12,236 nt of DNA from Nitrospirota bacterium (GTDB lineage: Bacteria > Nitrospirota > Nitrospiria > Nitrospirales > NS-4). Under the pieces are notes generated by a model. It had not been told where the DNA came from, searched no databases, and was given only the letters and a program-made list of their open reading frames with translations. A program made the translations under genes and the position numbers. Of this stretch, positions 1 to 6,583 are shown piece after piece. Position 1 is the stretch's first letter. Each line of letters begins with the position of its first letter. Where the stretch lies: the NCBI GenBank assembly GCA_005877565.1, contig VBOK01000034.1:1-12236 (forward strand). Reading direction: 5' to 3'.

Positions 1-539
1 GCCAGTTTGACAAACGACCGGCGGTCGAGCAGCGCCTGCAACTCGTTCTTGCGCTCCCAGGTGAGCTCCATCGTGTAGCCCTCGCCGCGCTTCCACTCCC
101 AAGGCGTGCTCCCTAGGCAGAGCGCGAGGCCCTGGTCCGCCACTTTCGCGTACCGGTTCATGAGGTTCTTCTTGTACTGCGTGAGGTGGCCGCCCTGCAG
201 GATCAGAGCAAACACGATGTGGTGGCCCCACCAGAGAAGCGTGCGGAAGGTGAATTTTTCCTCGCCTTGGAAGTGCTTGAAATAGTCCAGGTACTGATAG
301 GGAAAGTCTTCGAGGTGCTCGCCCTTCACAAATTGATGGGCCGTCGGATTGAAGCCCTCTGGTGCCAGGAGGTCCACGCCCGCGAGTTCCTTCTGCAAGT
401 CCCCGTACACACCTTCCAGAACCGCTTTCATCTTCGTCATGATCCGGGCCTTCGCGCGGAAGAACTGCGTGTCGCCCAGGAGAATCAGCTCATCCGGCGT
501 AAAGAGAATAGGCTCGGCCGTCGCACTCTCTTTGCCCAT
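1..539 (-). CDS. Conserved-looking hypothetical protein, 3'-truncated by window edge
   Basis: The reverse strand is open from an ATG at 539 down to base 1, giving 179 codons with no stop, so the C-terminus lies outside the window. The protein starts MGKESATAEPILFTPDELIL. It is mixed alpha-helical and soluble-looking, with a lysine-rich helix near residues 30-50, a WWGHH cluster near residue 105 and a TPWEWKRGEG segment near residue 150. There is no signal peptide or clear membrane span. Codon use and GC content match its neighbours, and the overlapping plus-strand frames look like shadows. It is divergent from the ThyX-like gene, with about 95 bases between the two starts. I do not recognise the family and assign no function. 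The start is the first ATG of the open frame, with a weak purine-rich stretch upstream. Confidence 0.7.
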   Translation of the reverse strand, partial: MGKESATAEPILFTPDELILLGDTQFFRAKARIMTKMKAVLEGVYGDLQKELAGVDLLAPEGFNPTAHQFVKGEHLEDFPYQYLDYFKHFQGEEKFTFRTLLWWGHHIVFALILQGGHLTQYKKNLMNRYAKVADQGLALCLGSTPWEWKRGEGYTMELTWERKNELQALLDRRSFVKL

Positions 540-598
540 GGCCGCACCCTAGCATTCCTCTCGGGAGAGGATCAACTGGCGAGTGGCGCTCCGCGCTC

Positions 599-627
599 TT
601 GACGGCCTCCCGACGCCCCCCTATGAT
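599..627 (+). promoter_or_regulatory. Sigma-70 type promoter for a leaderless transcript
   Basis: The -35 hexamer TTGACG (599-604) and the -10 hexamer TATGAT (622-627) each match the consensus at five of six positions and are separated by exactly 17 bases. The -10 box ends 7 bases before the A of the ATG at 635, so the expected transcription start falls on or next to the start codon. No Shine-Dalgarno sequence precedes 635, which fits leaderless translation. Seen by eye; no transcript data are available. Confidence 0.55.
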
Positions 628-634
628 GGGCCGC

Positions 635-2098
635 ATGACCTCACCGACCCGCCGTGTGCTCGCGCTAGCGCCCATGCCGCCGGAGAAATCGGCCTACGCG
701 CTCGCGCGCTACAGCCGCTCGCCCGACTCCATCGAAGACAGTCTGCGCTGGGTCCACGGCCACTCGTCGGAGAAGTTCTGGGAGCAGTTCTACTTCGACT
801 ATGGGCATGCCTCGATCGCCGACCTCGGCCACGTCATCATCTGCTTTGAAGGCGTCTCGGAGCTCGCCGCCATCCATATTGAGGACGAGGCGCTCTGGGA
901 CGGCCAGGCGAAGTCTTCCCGCTACCAGGACTTCGGGCCGGGTGGCGTCTTCGTACCGGAGCACGTCCAAGGCACGCCGATCGAGGCCACCTACCGGGGC
1001 ATCGCCGCGCGCCTGCACCAGGCCTATACCACCCTGCACGCGCCCATCAAGGACTACCTGACCCGCACAACTCCGAAGCCCGATGACATGAAGCCACAGG
1101 CCTACGACAGGACGATGAACGCACGGACCTTCGACGTCACGCGCTACCTCTTGCCCCTCGCCGCGACTACCAATGTCGGCCAAGTGGTCAGCATCCGGAC
1201 ACTGGAGAAGCAGATCTGCCGTTTGCTCTCGCTGCCGGTGGCCGAGCTGCGCGCCATTGGCGAGGACTTGAAACGCGCCTGCGCCACCCCGCCGCTCAAC
1301 GTGTGGGGCGAGCTGAACGGACCATCTGCGGCTCCCAACGAGCCGCTGGCGCCGACGCTGGCTCGCCATGCCAGGCCAAGCGAGTACTTCCTCAAGACGT
1401 ATCCCGACCTGAAGCAGGCCGCCGCCGAGCGCCTGCGGCTGAGTGAGGTGGAGGCGAGCGAGCCGGTCGAACTGATCGAACCGCACCCGCCGCTGGACGA
1501 ACTGGCCTCGACGCTCCTGTACCGCGTGACCGTCCACCCCTACCGGCAGATCCTCGCCGTGGTCCAGGAGTGGACCGAGAAGGAGAAAGAGGATCTGATC
1601 GAAATCGCGCTGCGGCGGCGCGGTCCTCACGATGAACTCCTGCAGGAGTTCCGGTGCGGCTACGGCTTCATCTTCGACATCCTCATGGACCTGGGCGGAT
1701 GGCGCGACCTGCACCGGCACCGCCGCTGCCAGCAGGTCCGGCAGGAGTTCACGACGATCCATGGCTACGAGACACCCACCCTTCTCAAGGACGCCGGCAT
1801 CGCGGCCGAGTATCGGGCCGCCCTGGATGAGGTCAAGGAGCAGGTCGAAGGCCTGGCACTCTCCCATCCGGACATCGCGCCTTACCTGACTCCGTTCGGG
1901 TGCCGCACCCGCTGCCTGTTCAAGATGGACTATGCTGAAGCGGAGTATATCGCCAGGCTCCGTTCGGGCGTGAAGGGCCACTTTTCCTATCGCACGATCG
2001 CCTGGCTCATTCAGCGGGCGGTCTTGGCGCGCTACCCTGCGCTCGGCGCGCGCATCGCGGCCACCCCGCCCGACATCGAGGACTCGCTGACCCGTTAG
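635..2098 (+). CDS. Tandem-repeat ThyX-like (flavin-dependent thymidylate synthase family) protein
   Basis: This 487-aa protein carries two ThyX-like repeats, about twice the usual 220-280 aa of ThyX. Repeat 1 has a GHASIADLGH segment (about residues 57-66) and an SSRY sequence (94-97). Repeat 2 has a similar helix followed by HRHRR (360-364). Canonical ThyX carries RHR and SxRY together in one motif of the form RHRxxSxxxxSxRY. Here RHR survives only in repeat 2 and SxRY only in repeat 1, where D-E-A sits at the RHR position. ThyX methylates dUMP using FAD and methylene-tetrahydrofolate; whether this protein still does so cannot be told from sequence. The open frame extends upstream to a TTG at 599, but that segment holds a promoter ending 7 bases before 635, so ATG 635 is preferred. 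It probably leads an operon with the next two genes. Confidence 0.75.
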   Translation: MTSPTRRVLALAPMPPEKSAYALARYSRSPDSIEDSLRWVHGHSSEKFWEQFYFDYGHASIADLGHVIICFEGVSELAAIHIEDEALWDGQAKSSRYQDFGPGGVFVPEHVQGTPIEATYRGIAARLHQAYTTLHAPIKDYLTRTTPKPDDMKPQAYDRTMNARTFDVTRYLLPLAATTNVGQVVSIRTLEKQICRLLSLPVAELRAIGEDLKRACATPPLNVWGELNGPSAAPNEPLAPTLARHARPSEYFLKTYPDLKQAAAERLRLSEVEASEPVELIEPHPPLDELASTLLYRVTVHPYRQILAVVQEWTEKEKEDLIEIALRRRGPHDELLQEFRCGYGFIFDILMDLGGWRDLHRHRRCQQVRQEFTTIHGYETPTLLKDAGIAAEYRAALDEVKEQVEGLALSHPDIAPYLTPFGCRTRCLFKMDYAEAEYIARLRSGVKGHFSYRTIAWLIQRAVLARYPALGARIAATPPDIEDSLTR

Positions 2099-2109
2099 CG
2101 AAGGCCCTC

Positions 2110-2868
2110 TTGAAAAAGATCAAGCGGAAGGCAGGGGGGAAAGAGCCGAAGGTCCCGATGTTCGTCGTCGGCTACGCGGCACCCGATCCGCCCCCGTCCG
2201 GGTTCCTCGCCGCGTGGTTCGACCAGGACTACGGCGGGCCGCTCACCATCCAACTCCCGCGCAATCCCCAAACGACGAGGTTCGAAGCCCAGCACGGCCC
2301 CTGGAGCGCCCTGGTGGAGACCAGCCTGCCCCGTGACATCGCCGAGGCGTGGCGCGAGCGGTTACAGTGGAGCCATCCTCACGCCGCTCAGCTCATGCCG
2401 CTCCGCCTGACCGCTCAGGACCGCCGGGACACCATCCTGCACGTGACGAGGCTGGCACGCGGCCTGACCCTCCTGACCGGCGGCACCGCCTACGACACGG
2501 CGACCGACACCTACCTGAACCCCTCCGACTGGACGGACCGCCCTTTGCAGGCTTTCCGGCTTGACGACCACCTGCGGATCGAGCAAGTCGAAGGTCGCGC
2601 CGACGGCCGGGTCTGGTTCCACACGCGCGGCCTTTCGAAATTCGGCCTGGAGGACATCGAGACCTATCGCCCGACGGGCCTCTCGGAACGACCGGTGATC
2701 GAAGCGTTCACGGAGATTGCCGACGTGCTGACCCTGATGGGCAAGGCGCCCAACGTCGGCGAGAGTTTCATGGTGGAAGGTCTGAACCGAGCGGTGCGTG
2801 TGGTGCGCCACCGGACCGATCAGTCCTACAGCCTCCGGTTGAACCTGCGCGAAGTCGAATGGGAGTAG
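2110..2868 (+). CDS. Hypothetical protein, second gene of the ThyX-like operon
   Basis: This 252-aa soluble-looking protein starts at a TTG 11 bases after the ThyX-like stop, with a weak AAGG upstream; the alternative start is ATG 2158. The first 16 residues are very basic (MKKIKRKAGGKEPK). The body has an RLARGLTLLTGGTAYD segment near residues 113-130 and an LSKFGLEDIE segment near 195-204. The latter reminds me of uncharacterised DUF4261/DUF2314-like proteins, but I could not confirm this and do not assign a family. No transmembrane segment, signal peptide or metal-binding cluster is visible. The short gap upstream and the 10-base overlap with the downstream gene argue for co-transcription and translational coupling. 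Function unknown. Confidence 0.72.
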   Translation: MKKIKRKAGGKEPKVPMFVVGYAAPDPPPSGFLAAWFDQDYGGPLTIQLPRNPQTTRFEAQHGPWSALVETSLPRDIAEAWRERLQWSHPHAAQLMPLRLTAQDRRDTILHVTRLARGLTLLTGGTAYDTATDTYLNPSDWTDRPLQAFRLDDHLRIEQVEGRADGRVWFHTRGLSKFGLEDIETYRPTGLSERPVIEAFTEIADVLTLMGKAPNVGESFMVEGLNRAVRVVRHRTDQSYSLRLNLREVEWE

Positions 2869-3194
2869 AGGAAAACGATCCGACTATGGCAAGCGGGTGG
2901 TCCCTCTCACAGTATGGAGGAACGTGGCATGAAGACGCATGCGTGCAGGTGAGCATCACCGATTCCAAACTCGTCATCGACATCGAGGTCAAGGAGGACG
3001 CAGATACGATCACTGTGACGGCTTCCTCGACGGATGGCGTGCGATACACCGGCGACTATCGCTATCGCGAGGGCAGCGACTCGAACGGCCTCGCGTACTT
3101 TGAGCGGTATCAGGGCCCCACTGGCCAGGTCCTGATCGGCGAACGGCGCGAGGTCGGGAGACAGCCTACCAGGTGGATCATCAAAGTGACCTGA
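2859..3194 (+). CDS. Small beta-rich hypothetical protein
   Basis: This 111-aa acidic protein overlaps the end of the preceding gene by 10 bases (ATG inside its last codons), suggesting translational coupling. It alternates short hydrophobic stretches with polar turns. Examples are CVQVSITDSKLVIDIEV (about residues 28-44), ITVTAS, and a final WIIKV, a pattern typical of a small antiparallel beta-sandwich or barrel. There is no signal peptide and only one cysteine. A second ATG at 2886 lies about 13 bases after an AGAGGA and would give a 102-aa protein, so the start is uncertain. It is the last gene before the terminator at 3206. I do not recognise the family. Confidence 0.6.
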   Translation: MGVEENDPTMASGWSLSQYGGTWHEDACVQVSITDSKLVIDIEVKEDADTITVTASSTDGVRYTGDYRYREGSDSNGLAYFERYQGPTGQVLIGERREVGRQPTRWIIKVT

Positions 3195-3205
3195 AGAGCC
3201 AAACC

Positions 3206-3240
3206 ATCCGCCAGGTTATGGCTTCCTGGCGGGTTTTCAT
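3206..3240 (+). terminator. Rho-independent terminator of the ThyX-like operon
   Basis: A perfect 8-bp stem pairs CCGCCAGG (3208-3215) with CCTGGCGG (3225-3232) across a 9-base loop. Two weaker pairs extend it outward, and GTTTTCAT follows. It begins 11 bases after the stop codon at 3194. This is the clearest terminator in the window. Confidence 0.85.
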
Positions 3241-3400
3241 CTACCTCCTGGCACGGATTTTCCCCCTTCACCTTCAGGTATTCTCCTACTGGCCATTGAG
3301 CCATTCTCCGGATTTTGTTTCTTGCCTTTGTTTTGTAGGGTCTAACCCAGAAGGGGAATCTGTGTAGTGAATTATAGACACGCACCCAACAGGGCTTGAA

Positions 3401-3407
3401 AGGGAGA
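3401..3407 (+). promoter_or_regulatory. Ribosome binding site deciding a TTG start at 3414
   Basis: AGGGAGA (3401-3407) lies 6 bases before the TTG at 3414. The longer open frame would start at TTG 3396, which has no such site. Confidence 0.5.
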
Positions 3408-3413
3408 TTGCCT

Positions 3414-3743
3414 TTGACCTGCACACGCTGTCATGGACTCTTGGTGGAGATCCCGCCTCTCATGTGGTTGTCCAGTGACGACTACCAGCCCACACAATCG
3501 GACCGGTGTGAAGGTGAGGCCTGGCAGTGCCTGAACTGTGGAAATTATATTGATGGCGTTATTCTGGCCAACCGACTGGCGCCGCCTCGGCTTCCCTGTG
3601 GGGAAGAAGCCGCAGTTTCGGCCGCCGAGAATCTGGTCGGAGGGCTCATGTCTGGTCCAACTGTTGGAAACGCACTACTTGTCACGGATTTCACCGTCCA
3701 CGTTTCAGGCTTCTTCCCCTCGGAAATTGAGCGGTCCGCCTAA
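3414..3743 (+). CDS. Small zinc-ribbon protein (CxxC...CxxC)
   Basis: With the TTG start chosen from the AGGGAGA site, the protein has 109 residues and begins MTCTRCHGLLVE. CxxC at C3/C6 and a second CxxC in CLNCGNYID (C39/C42) form a typical zinc knuckle pair. I recall similar short proteins with a CLNCG...NR pattern as common in Nitrospira-type genomes, without known function; they may bind nucleic acid or protein. The tail after LANR (about 55 residues, with an extra C62) shows no motif and could be a divergent extension or the result of an old frameshift. The gene stands alone, about 170 bases after the terminator and 177 bases before the response regulator. No convincing promoter or terminator was found. 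Confidence 0.55.
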   Translation: MTCTRCHGLLVEIPPLMWLSSDDYQPTQSDRCEGEAWQCLNCGNYIDGVILANRLAPPRLPCGEEAAVSAAENLVGGLMSGPTVGNALLVTDFTVHVSGFFPSEIERSA

Positions 3744-3920
3744 TTGTTCGCTCTATCTTATTGCTCTAGTGTCACTTCCATAATCTTGAGGAGAAGTCCA
3801 GGCTTTGAGGACTGGCCGATGCAACTGTCGTCTTCTCACACAAGCGGAAACCGATTCGCCGGCAAGGTGCTGGCTCGGCAATCTGGTGACGGGGCAAGGT
3901 TTGTGAGGTGAGGGACTACG

Positions 3921-4547
3921 ATGTCACTTAGGATTTTATTGGCCGAGGACCACCTGATTGTCAGGCAGGGGGTGAAACAGCTCCTGACGCGCGAAGGGTA
4001 CAGCGTCGTGGCAGAAGCTGCGGACGGTCGCGAGGCTGTCCGGCTAGCCCGAGAACACTGCCCCGACATTGCCGTGCTCGACCTCGGCATGCCCCTTCTG
4101 AACGGAGTCGATGCCGCCAGGCAGATCCACAAAGTCTCTCCAAGCACCAAGGCTATTCTCTTGACCTTTAAGAAAGAGGTGCCCTATGTCGTCGAGGCGT
4201 TCCGGGCCGGGGCTAAGGGCTATGTCTTGAAAACCCATGGGGCATCAGAATTGTTCGAGGCGATCCGCAAAGTCTCCGGTGGAGCGGTCTATATAAGCCC
4301 CGACCTCGCAGATGTCGTCCCTCAGATCTTGACGAGGGACTCCACTGATGATTCTCTCACGCCACGGGAACGCGAGGTGCTACAGCTCATCGCTGAAGGC
4401 AACTCAACGAAAGAGATCGCGGCCCTTCTGGGCATCAGCTTCAATACGGCAGAATCGCACCGAAACAGAATCATGAAGAAGTTGAATGTCCATGAGACCG
4501 CTGGGCTCGTGCGCTACGCGATCCGTCGGGGCCTCGCGTCTCCCTGA
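3921..4547 (+). CDS. NarL/FixJ-type response regulator with LuxR HTH domain
   Basis: This 208-aa protein has an N-terminal receiver domain (residues 3-120). It shows acidic residues E9/D10, phospho-acceptor D54 in AVLDLGMP, conserved T82 and K104 in YVLK. A C-terminal LuxR-type helix-turn-helix (146-205) begins LTPREREVLQLIAEG and includes KEIAALLGIS. Phosphorylation at D54 would be expected to control dimerisation and DNA binding. ATG 3921 is preceded by GAGGTGAGGG. No histidine kinase lies nearby, so its partner must be encoded elsewhere. It sits upstream of PilZ and exopolysaccharide genes and might regulate them, but nothing here proves that. After T82 the usual small residues are replaced by FKKE, a small departure from the family. 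A 7-bp inverted repeat overlaps the stop codon but lacks a T-run. Confidence 0.92.
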   Translation: MSLRILLAEDHLIVRQGVKQLLTREGYSVVAEAADGREAVRLAREHCPDIAVLDLGMPLLNGVDAARQIHKVSPSTKAILLTFKKEVPYVVEAFRAGAKGYVLKTHGASELFEAIRKVSGGAVYISPDLADVVPQILTRDSTDDSLTPREREVLQLIAEGNSTKEIAALLGISFNTAESHRNRIMKKLNVHETAGLVRYAIRRGLASP

Positions 4548-4733
4548 GGCCCGCTCCGGTCCGTTCCTACTCGCCCGCTTCGTCCATCGCAGAAAAACTT
4601 GGCATAACCACACACGCTCTGGACACGGACGAACTCATGTGCCGGATCCCACCAGCCGGGAGGTCAGGAAAGAAAAGCTGTATCAGCGTGTCGCCGGGCG
4701 GAGCTCCGGCTCTAGGGCAATGACAGGTTTATT

Positions 4734-5063
4734 CTACCAATGGACCACATGACACAAGTTGGTCCACTCCCGATTCCCCTGCTCGATGAGCTGGACCTTG
4801 AATCCAACACGGTACTGTGTACTCTCCGCATGAGTGAAAACTGGCTGGGTGTACACCGGCCGGACCCGCAACCTGATTCTCTTCGGAATCTCGACAGAGG
4901 CCGTCTCAGTCAATTCGATGGCCGCAGGAAGCAACATGCTCATGCCGTTGTACGACACATCGACTGTCTTCCCCGTGATCAGACGGTCCACGCAACTCAC
5001 CCGACAGGGCTCATGGAGCTGGCGACGTGGATACAACCGTTTGAAGCGTTGCTCTTCCGCCAT
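4734..5063 (-). CDS. PilZ-domain protein, downstream copy of a tandem pair
   Basis: This 109-aa single-domain protein has the PilZ signature DVSYNG (D35, S37, G40). PilZ proteins normally bind cyclic di-GMP through an RxxxR motif about 20 residues earlier plus D/NxSxxG. Here the first part reads YPRRQLHEP, so the second arginine is absent and nucleotide binding is doubtful. GAGGT lies about 8 bases before ATG 5063 on the minus strand. The protein is a clear paralogue of the PilZ protein at 5191-5508: both share KR-[LW]-[YF]-PRR, DVSY and IRLRVRPV. It could be co-transcribed with that gene across 127 bases or use its own promoter (see the repeat cluster at 5091-5135). PilZ proteins often control polysaccharide secretion or motility, and an exopolysaccharide operon lies nearby. 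Confidence 0.85.
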   Translation of the reverse strand: MAEEQRFKRLYPRRQLHEPCRVSCVDRLITGKTVDVSYNGMSMLLPAAIELTETASVEIPKRIRLRVRPVYTQPVFTHAESTQYRVGFKVQLIEQGNREWTNLCHVVHW

Positions 5064-5090
5064 TACAGGGACCTCAACTCGCCGAAAGCT

Positions 5091-5135
5091 TTTCAGAACT
5101 CTAACTGATAGTTAACCATACCCCGTTTCAGAACT
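5091..5135 (-). promoter_or_regulatory. Direct and inverted repeat cluster upstream of the PilZ gene
   Basis: The 10-mer TTTCAGAACT occurs at 5091-5100 and again at 5126-5135, exactly 35 bases apart. Between the copies lies a perfect inverted repeat TAACT-GAT-AGTTA (5102-5114). The cluster sits 28-72 bases upstream of the minus-strand ATG at 5063. On that strand a weak TTGCCT-N16-TATGGT promoter-like pair overlaps it. It may be an operator; no binding protein can be named. Confidence 0.35.
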
Positions 5136-5190
5136 AAGGCAATCGGGTAAAACAGTGAGTTCCTGTTTGCGGGCACACATGCACGCATGA

Positions 5191-5508
5191 TTACCAACGG
5201 GGCACATAGCACAGGCTCATCCATTGCTGCTCCCCCCGCTCGATGAGTTCGACCTTGCATCCGACGAGGAAATTCTCACTATTTTCCTGATGACGGAAAA
5301 CCGGCCTGACCCGTAGCCGGATTCCTTCGGGAACCTGGACCAAGACCTCGACATTCACATCGATAGCTTCCGACAGGAAGACGCCAATACCGGCGTAAGA
5401 CACATCAACGGTCCGTGCGGGCAACAGACGGTCTTGCCAACTCACCAGACAGGGGAGCGAGACCTTGCGTCTTGGGAACCACCGTTTCAACGGGTGCTCG
5501 TCCGGCAT
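5191..5508 (-). CDS. PilZ-domain protein, upstream copy of a tandem pair
   Basis: This 105-aa single-domain PilZ protein has DVSYAG (D35, S37, G40). As in its paralogue at 4734-5063, the RxxxR motif is lost: PRRKVSLP has no arginine four residues after R13 or R14. A longer frame opens at 5658, but the start at 5508 is chosen for three reasons. GGAGGG lies 5 bases upstream, the alignment with the paralogue begins here, and a promoter lies at 5556-5585, inside the would-be extension. The C-terminal part (IRLRVRPV, then VGCKVELIERG) matches the paralogue closely, so the pair arose by duplication. The likely role is a cyclic di-GMP effector or a PilZ-fold protein that no longer binds the nucleotide. 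Confidence 0.85.
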   Translation of the reverse strand: MPDEHPLKRWFPRRKVSLPCLVSWQDRLLPARTVDVSYAGIGVFLSEAIDVNVEVLVQVPEGIRLRVRPVFRHQENSENFLVGCKVELIERGEQQWMSLCYVPRW

Positions 5509-5513
5509 GAAAG

Positions 5514-5519
5514 CCCTCC
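5514..5519 (-). promoter_or_regulatory. Ribosome binding site for the PilZ start at 5508
   Basis: GGAGGG on the minus strand lies 5 bases before the ATG at 5508 and decides against the longer frame opening at 5658. Confidence 0.65.
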
Positions 5520-5555
5520 GTTCAAGAGAGGTAGAGGACACTACACGCATAGTGC

Positions 5556-5585
5556 AATATTGAAGCCACCCGCGCAATGAGTCAA
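5556..5585 (-). promoter_or_regulatory. Candidate sigma-70 promoter of the PilZ gene
   Basis: On the minus strand, TTGACT (complement of 5580-5585) is followed after 18 bases by AATATT (5556-5561), or after 17 bases by CAATAT. The implied start near 5549 gives a leader of about 40 bases before the ATG at 5508. The -35 match is strong (five of six) and the -10 match is moderate. Confidence 0.45.
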
Positions 5586-5828
5586 CCGGGTAAATCCATG
5601 AACTGATACCGGAAAAAAGCACCCCCATGCCGAAGGCAGGAGTGGAGCGGCAGATCAATTTTGTTCACAGGTGTATCGAAGCTGCACTTAGGACATGTTG
5701 CAGGACTGCGACACACAAGGACGAATGAGTGCTCCATTCTGCTCATCAGCGCGCCGCGCGTGTCATCCTTGTTAGCGCGATCTGATTCCGCACCGTAGCG
5801 TTCAACCAGTGTGTTCTCAATCCCCTAA
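5586..5828. other. Intergenic stretch, nothing recognised
   Basis: Between the minus-strand PilZ promoter and the plus-strand choice-of-anchor P remnant I see no gene, RNA or strong repeat. The missing 5' part of the remnant was looked for here in all plus-strand frames and not found. Confidence 0.4.
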
Positions 5829-6308
5829 ACTGACAATTCCACAACAGGCATCTCGGCCGACTTCGTGGGAGCGAGTGCCTTAGCGGTCCTGGGGACCGAC
5901 GCCGTCGGCAGCTCGGACATCGGCGGCCTGTCGATCAACGGGATTCCCATCTTCCTAACCGGCGGCCCGAACCAGACGATCGATATTATCGGAGGCCGGG
6001 TGGTCATCAACGAGCAGCAAACGTCACCGGGCGGCACCATCACCGTCAATGCGCTCCACGTCATCGTTGATGGCGTTGCCGATGTTTACGCCAGAGACGG
6101 GGGCGAACCAGGTGTCAATGACACGTTCGACATCCGGCTGAAGAAGTTCGGCGTTACCGTCTATAACACGCCCGACGAGTGCTTTCCCCACTACTTGGGC
6201 TCGTATGCTCCATGCTCGCCGGGCAATGGCGGGGGTGGCAACATCCAACTCCATAAGCCCAACCCATCAACCACGGGGGTCTTCGGGGGTTCGTGCCCCG
6301 CTATGTAG
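5829..6308 (+). pseudogene. 5'-truncated choice-of-anchor P family remnant
   Basis: The open frame runs from just after the TAA at 5826-5828 to TAG at 6306-6308 and could start only at GTG 5865, without a ribosome binding site. It begins inside a domain: ADFVGASALAVLG, then GGRVVINEQQTSPGGTITVN and NALHVIVDGVADV. These resemble the end of choice-of-anchor P proteins as I remember them. The signal peptide and N-terminal half are missing. The text then changes to GEPGVNDTFDIRL and later GGNIQLHKPNPSTTG, which resembles the end of the separate 'post-COAP-1' type module. The join near 6080-6095 may therefore mark an internal deletion. Such proteins are secreted or surface-anchored. I read this as a decayed gene; the alternative is a short expressed protein starting at 5865. 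Confidence 0.5.
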
Positions 6309-6449
6309 TGGCCATGTGATGGCTCGCGGGAGAGGCTTCGATCGCTGTCTGTAACCGGCGGCTCCCCTCTTTACCATTTCGCCTTTCGCCGTCCTACGGT
6401 GGAGGACCTCAAGGATAGGGACCGGTGCCGCGTCCGCGGGCGTACTCTG

Positions 6450-6495
6450 TTGTCACTGAATTCCTCGCACGCAGAATCCTGAATTCCTGCACACA
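6450..6495 (+). promoter_or_regulatory. Candidate promoter with flanking direct repeats for the exopolysaccharide operon
   Basis: TTGTCA (6450-6455) and CAGAAT (6472-6477) are 16 bases apart and resemble a sigma-70 promoter. A direct repeat, TGAATTCCT followed by GCAC-x-CA, occurs at 6457-6473 and 6480-6495, a 23-base period. One copy lies in the promoter spacer and one over the expected start site, as expected for an operator. The leader to the antiterminator gene would be about 330 bases. Confidence 0.35.
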
Positions 6496-6583
6496 TAATC
6501 AGGTATTTCCAGGACGGCGATTGCAAGATTCACCGGATAGTAACTACGCGAAAACACATTTATAGTCCACAGTTAGCGCGAAA

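Noticed and set aside
186..602. 138-codon plus-strand open frame
   Set aside because: It lies opposite the truncated minus-strand gene at 1-539, whose translation has a more natural composition and a clean start.
665..1981. 438-codon minus-strand open frame opposite the ThyX-like gene
   Set aside because: It is antisense to a well-supported gene. Its translation is arginine- and valine-rich without motifs, typical of a GC-rich shadow frame.
4529..4552. 7-bp inverted repeat GGGCCTC/GAGGCCC over the response-regulator stop codon as a terminator
   Set aside because: No T-run follows and half the stem is coding. It may be chance in GC-rich sequence.
4690..4715. GGAGCTCC-centred palindrome downstream of the minus-strand PilZ gene as a terminator
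   Set aside because: The stem is short and no T-run follows on the minus strand.
5191..5658. 155-residue version of the PilZ protein starting at 5658
   Set aside because: The extra N-terminus covers a promoter-like pair and the ribosome binding site for ATG 5508, and it is absent from the paralogue.
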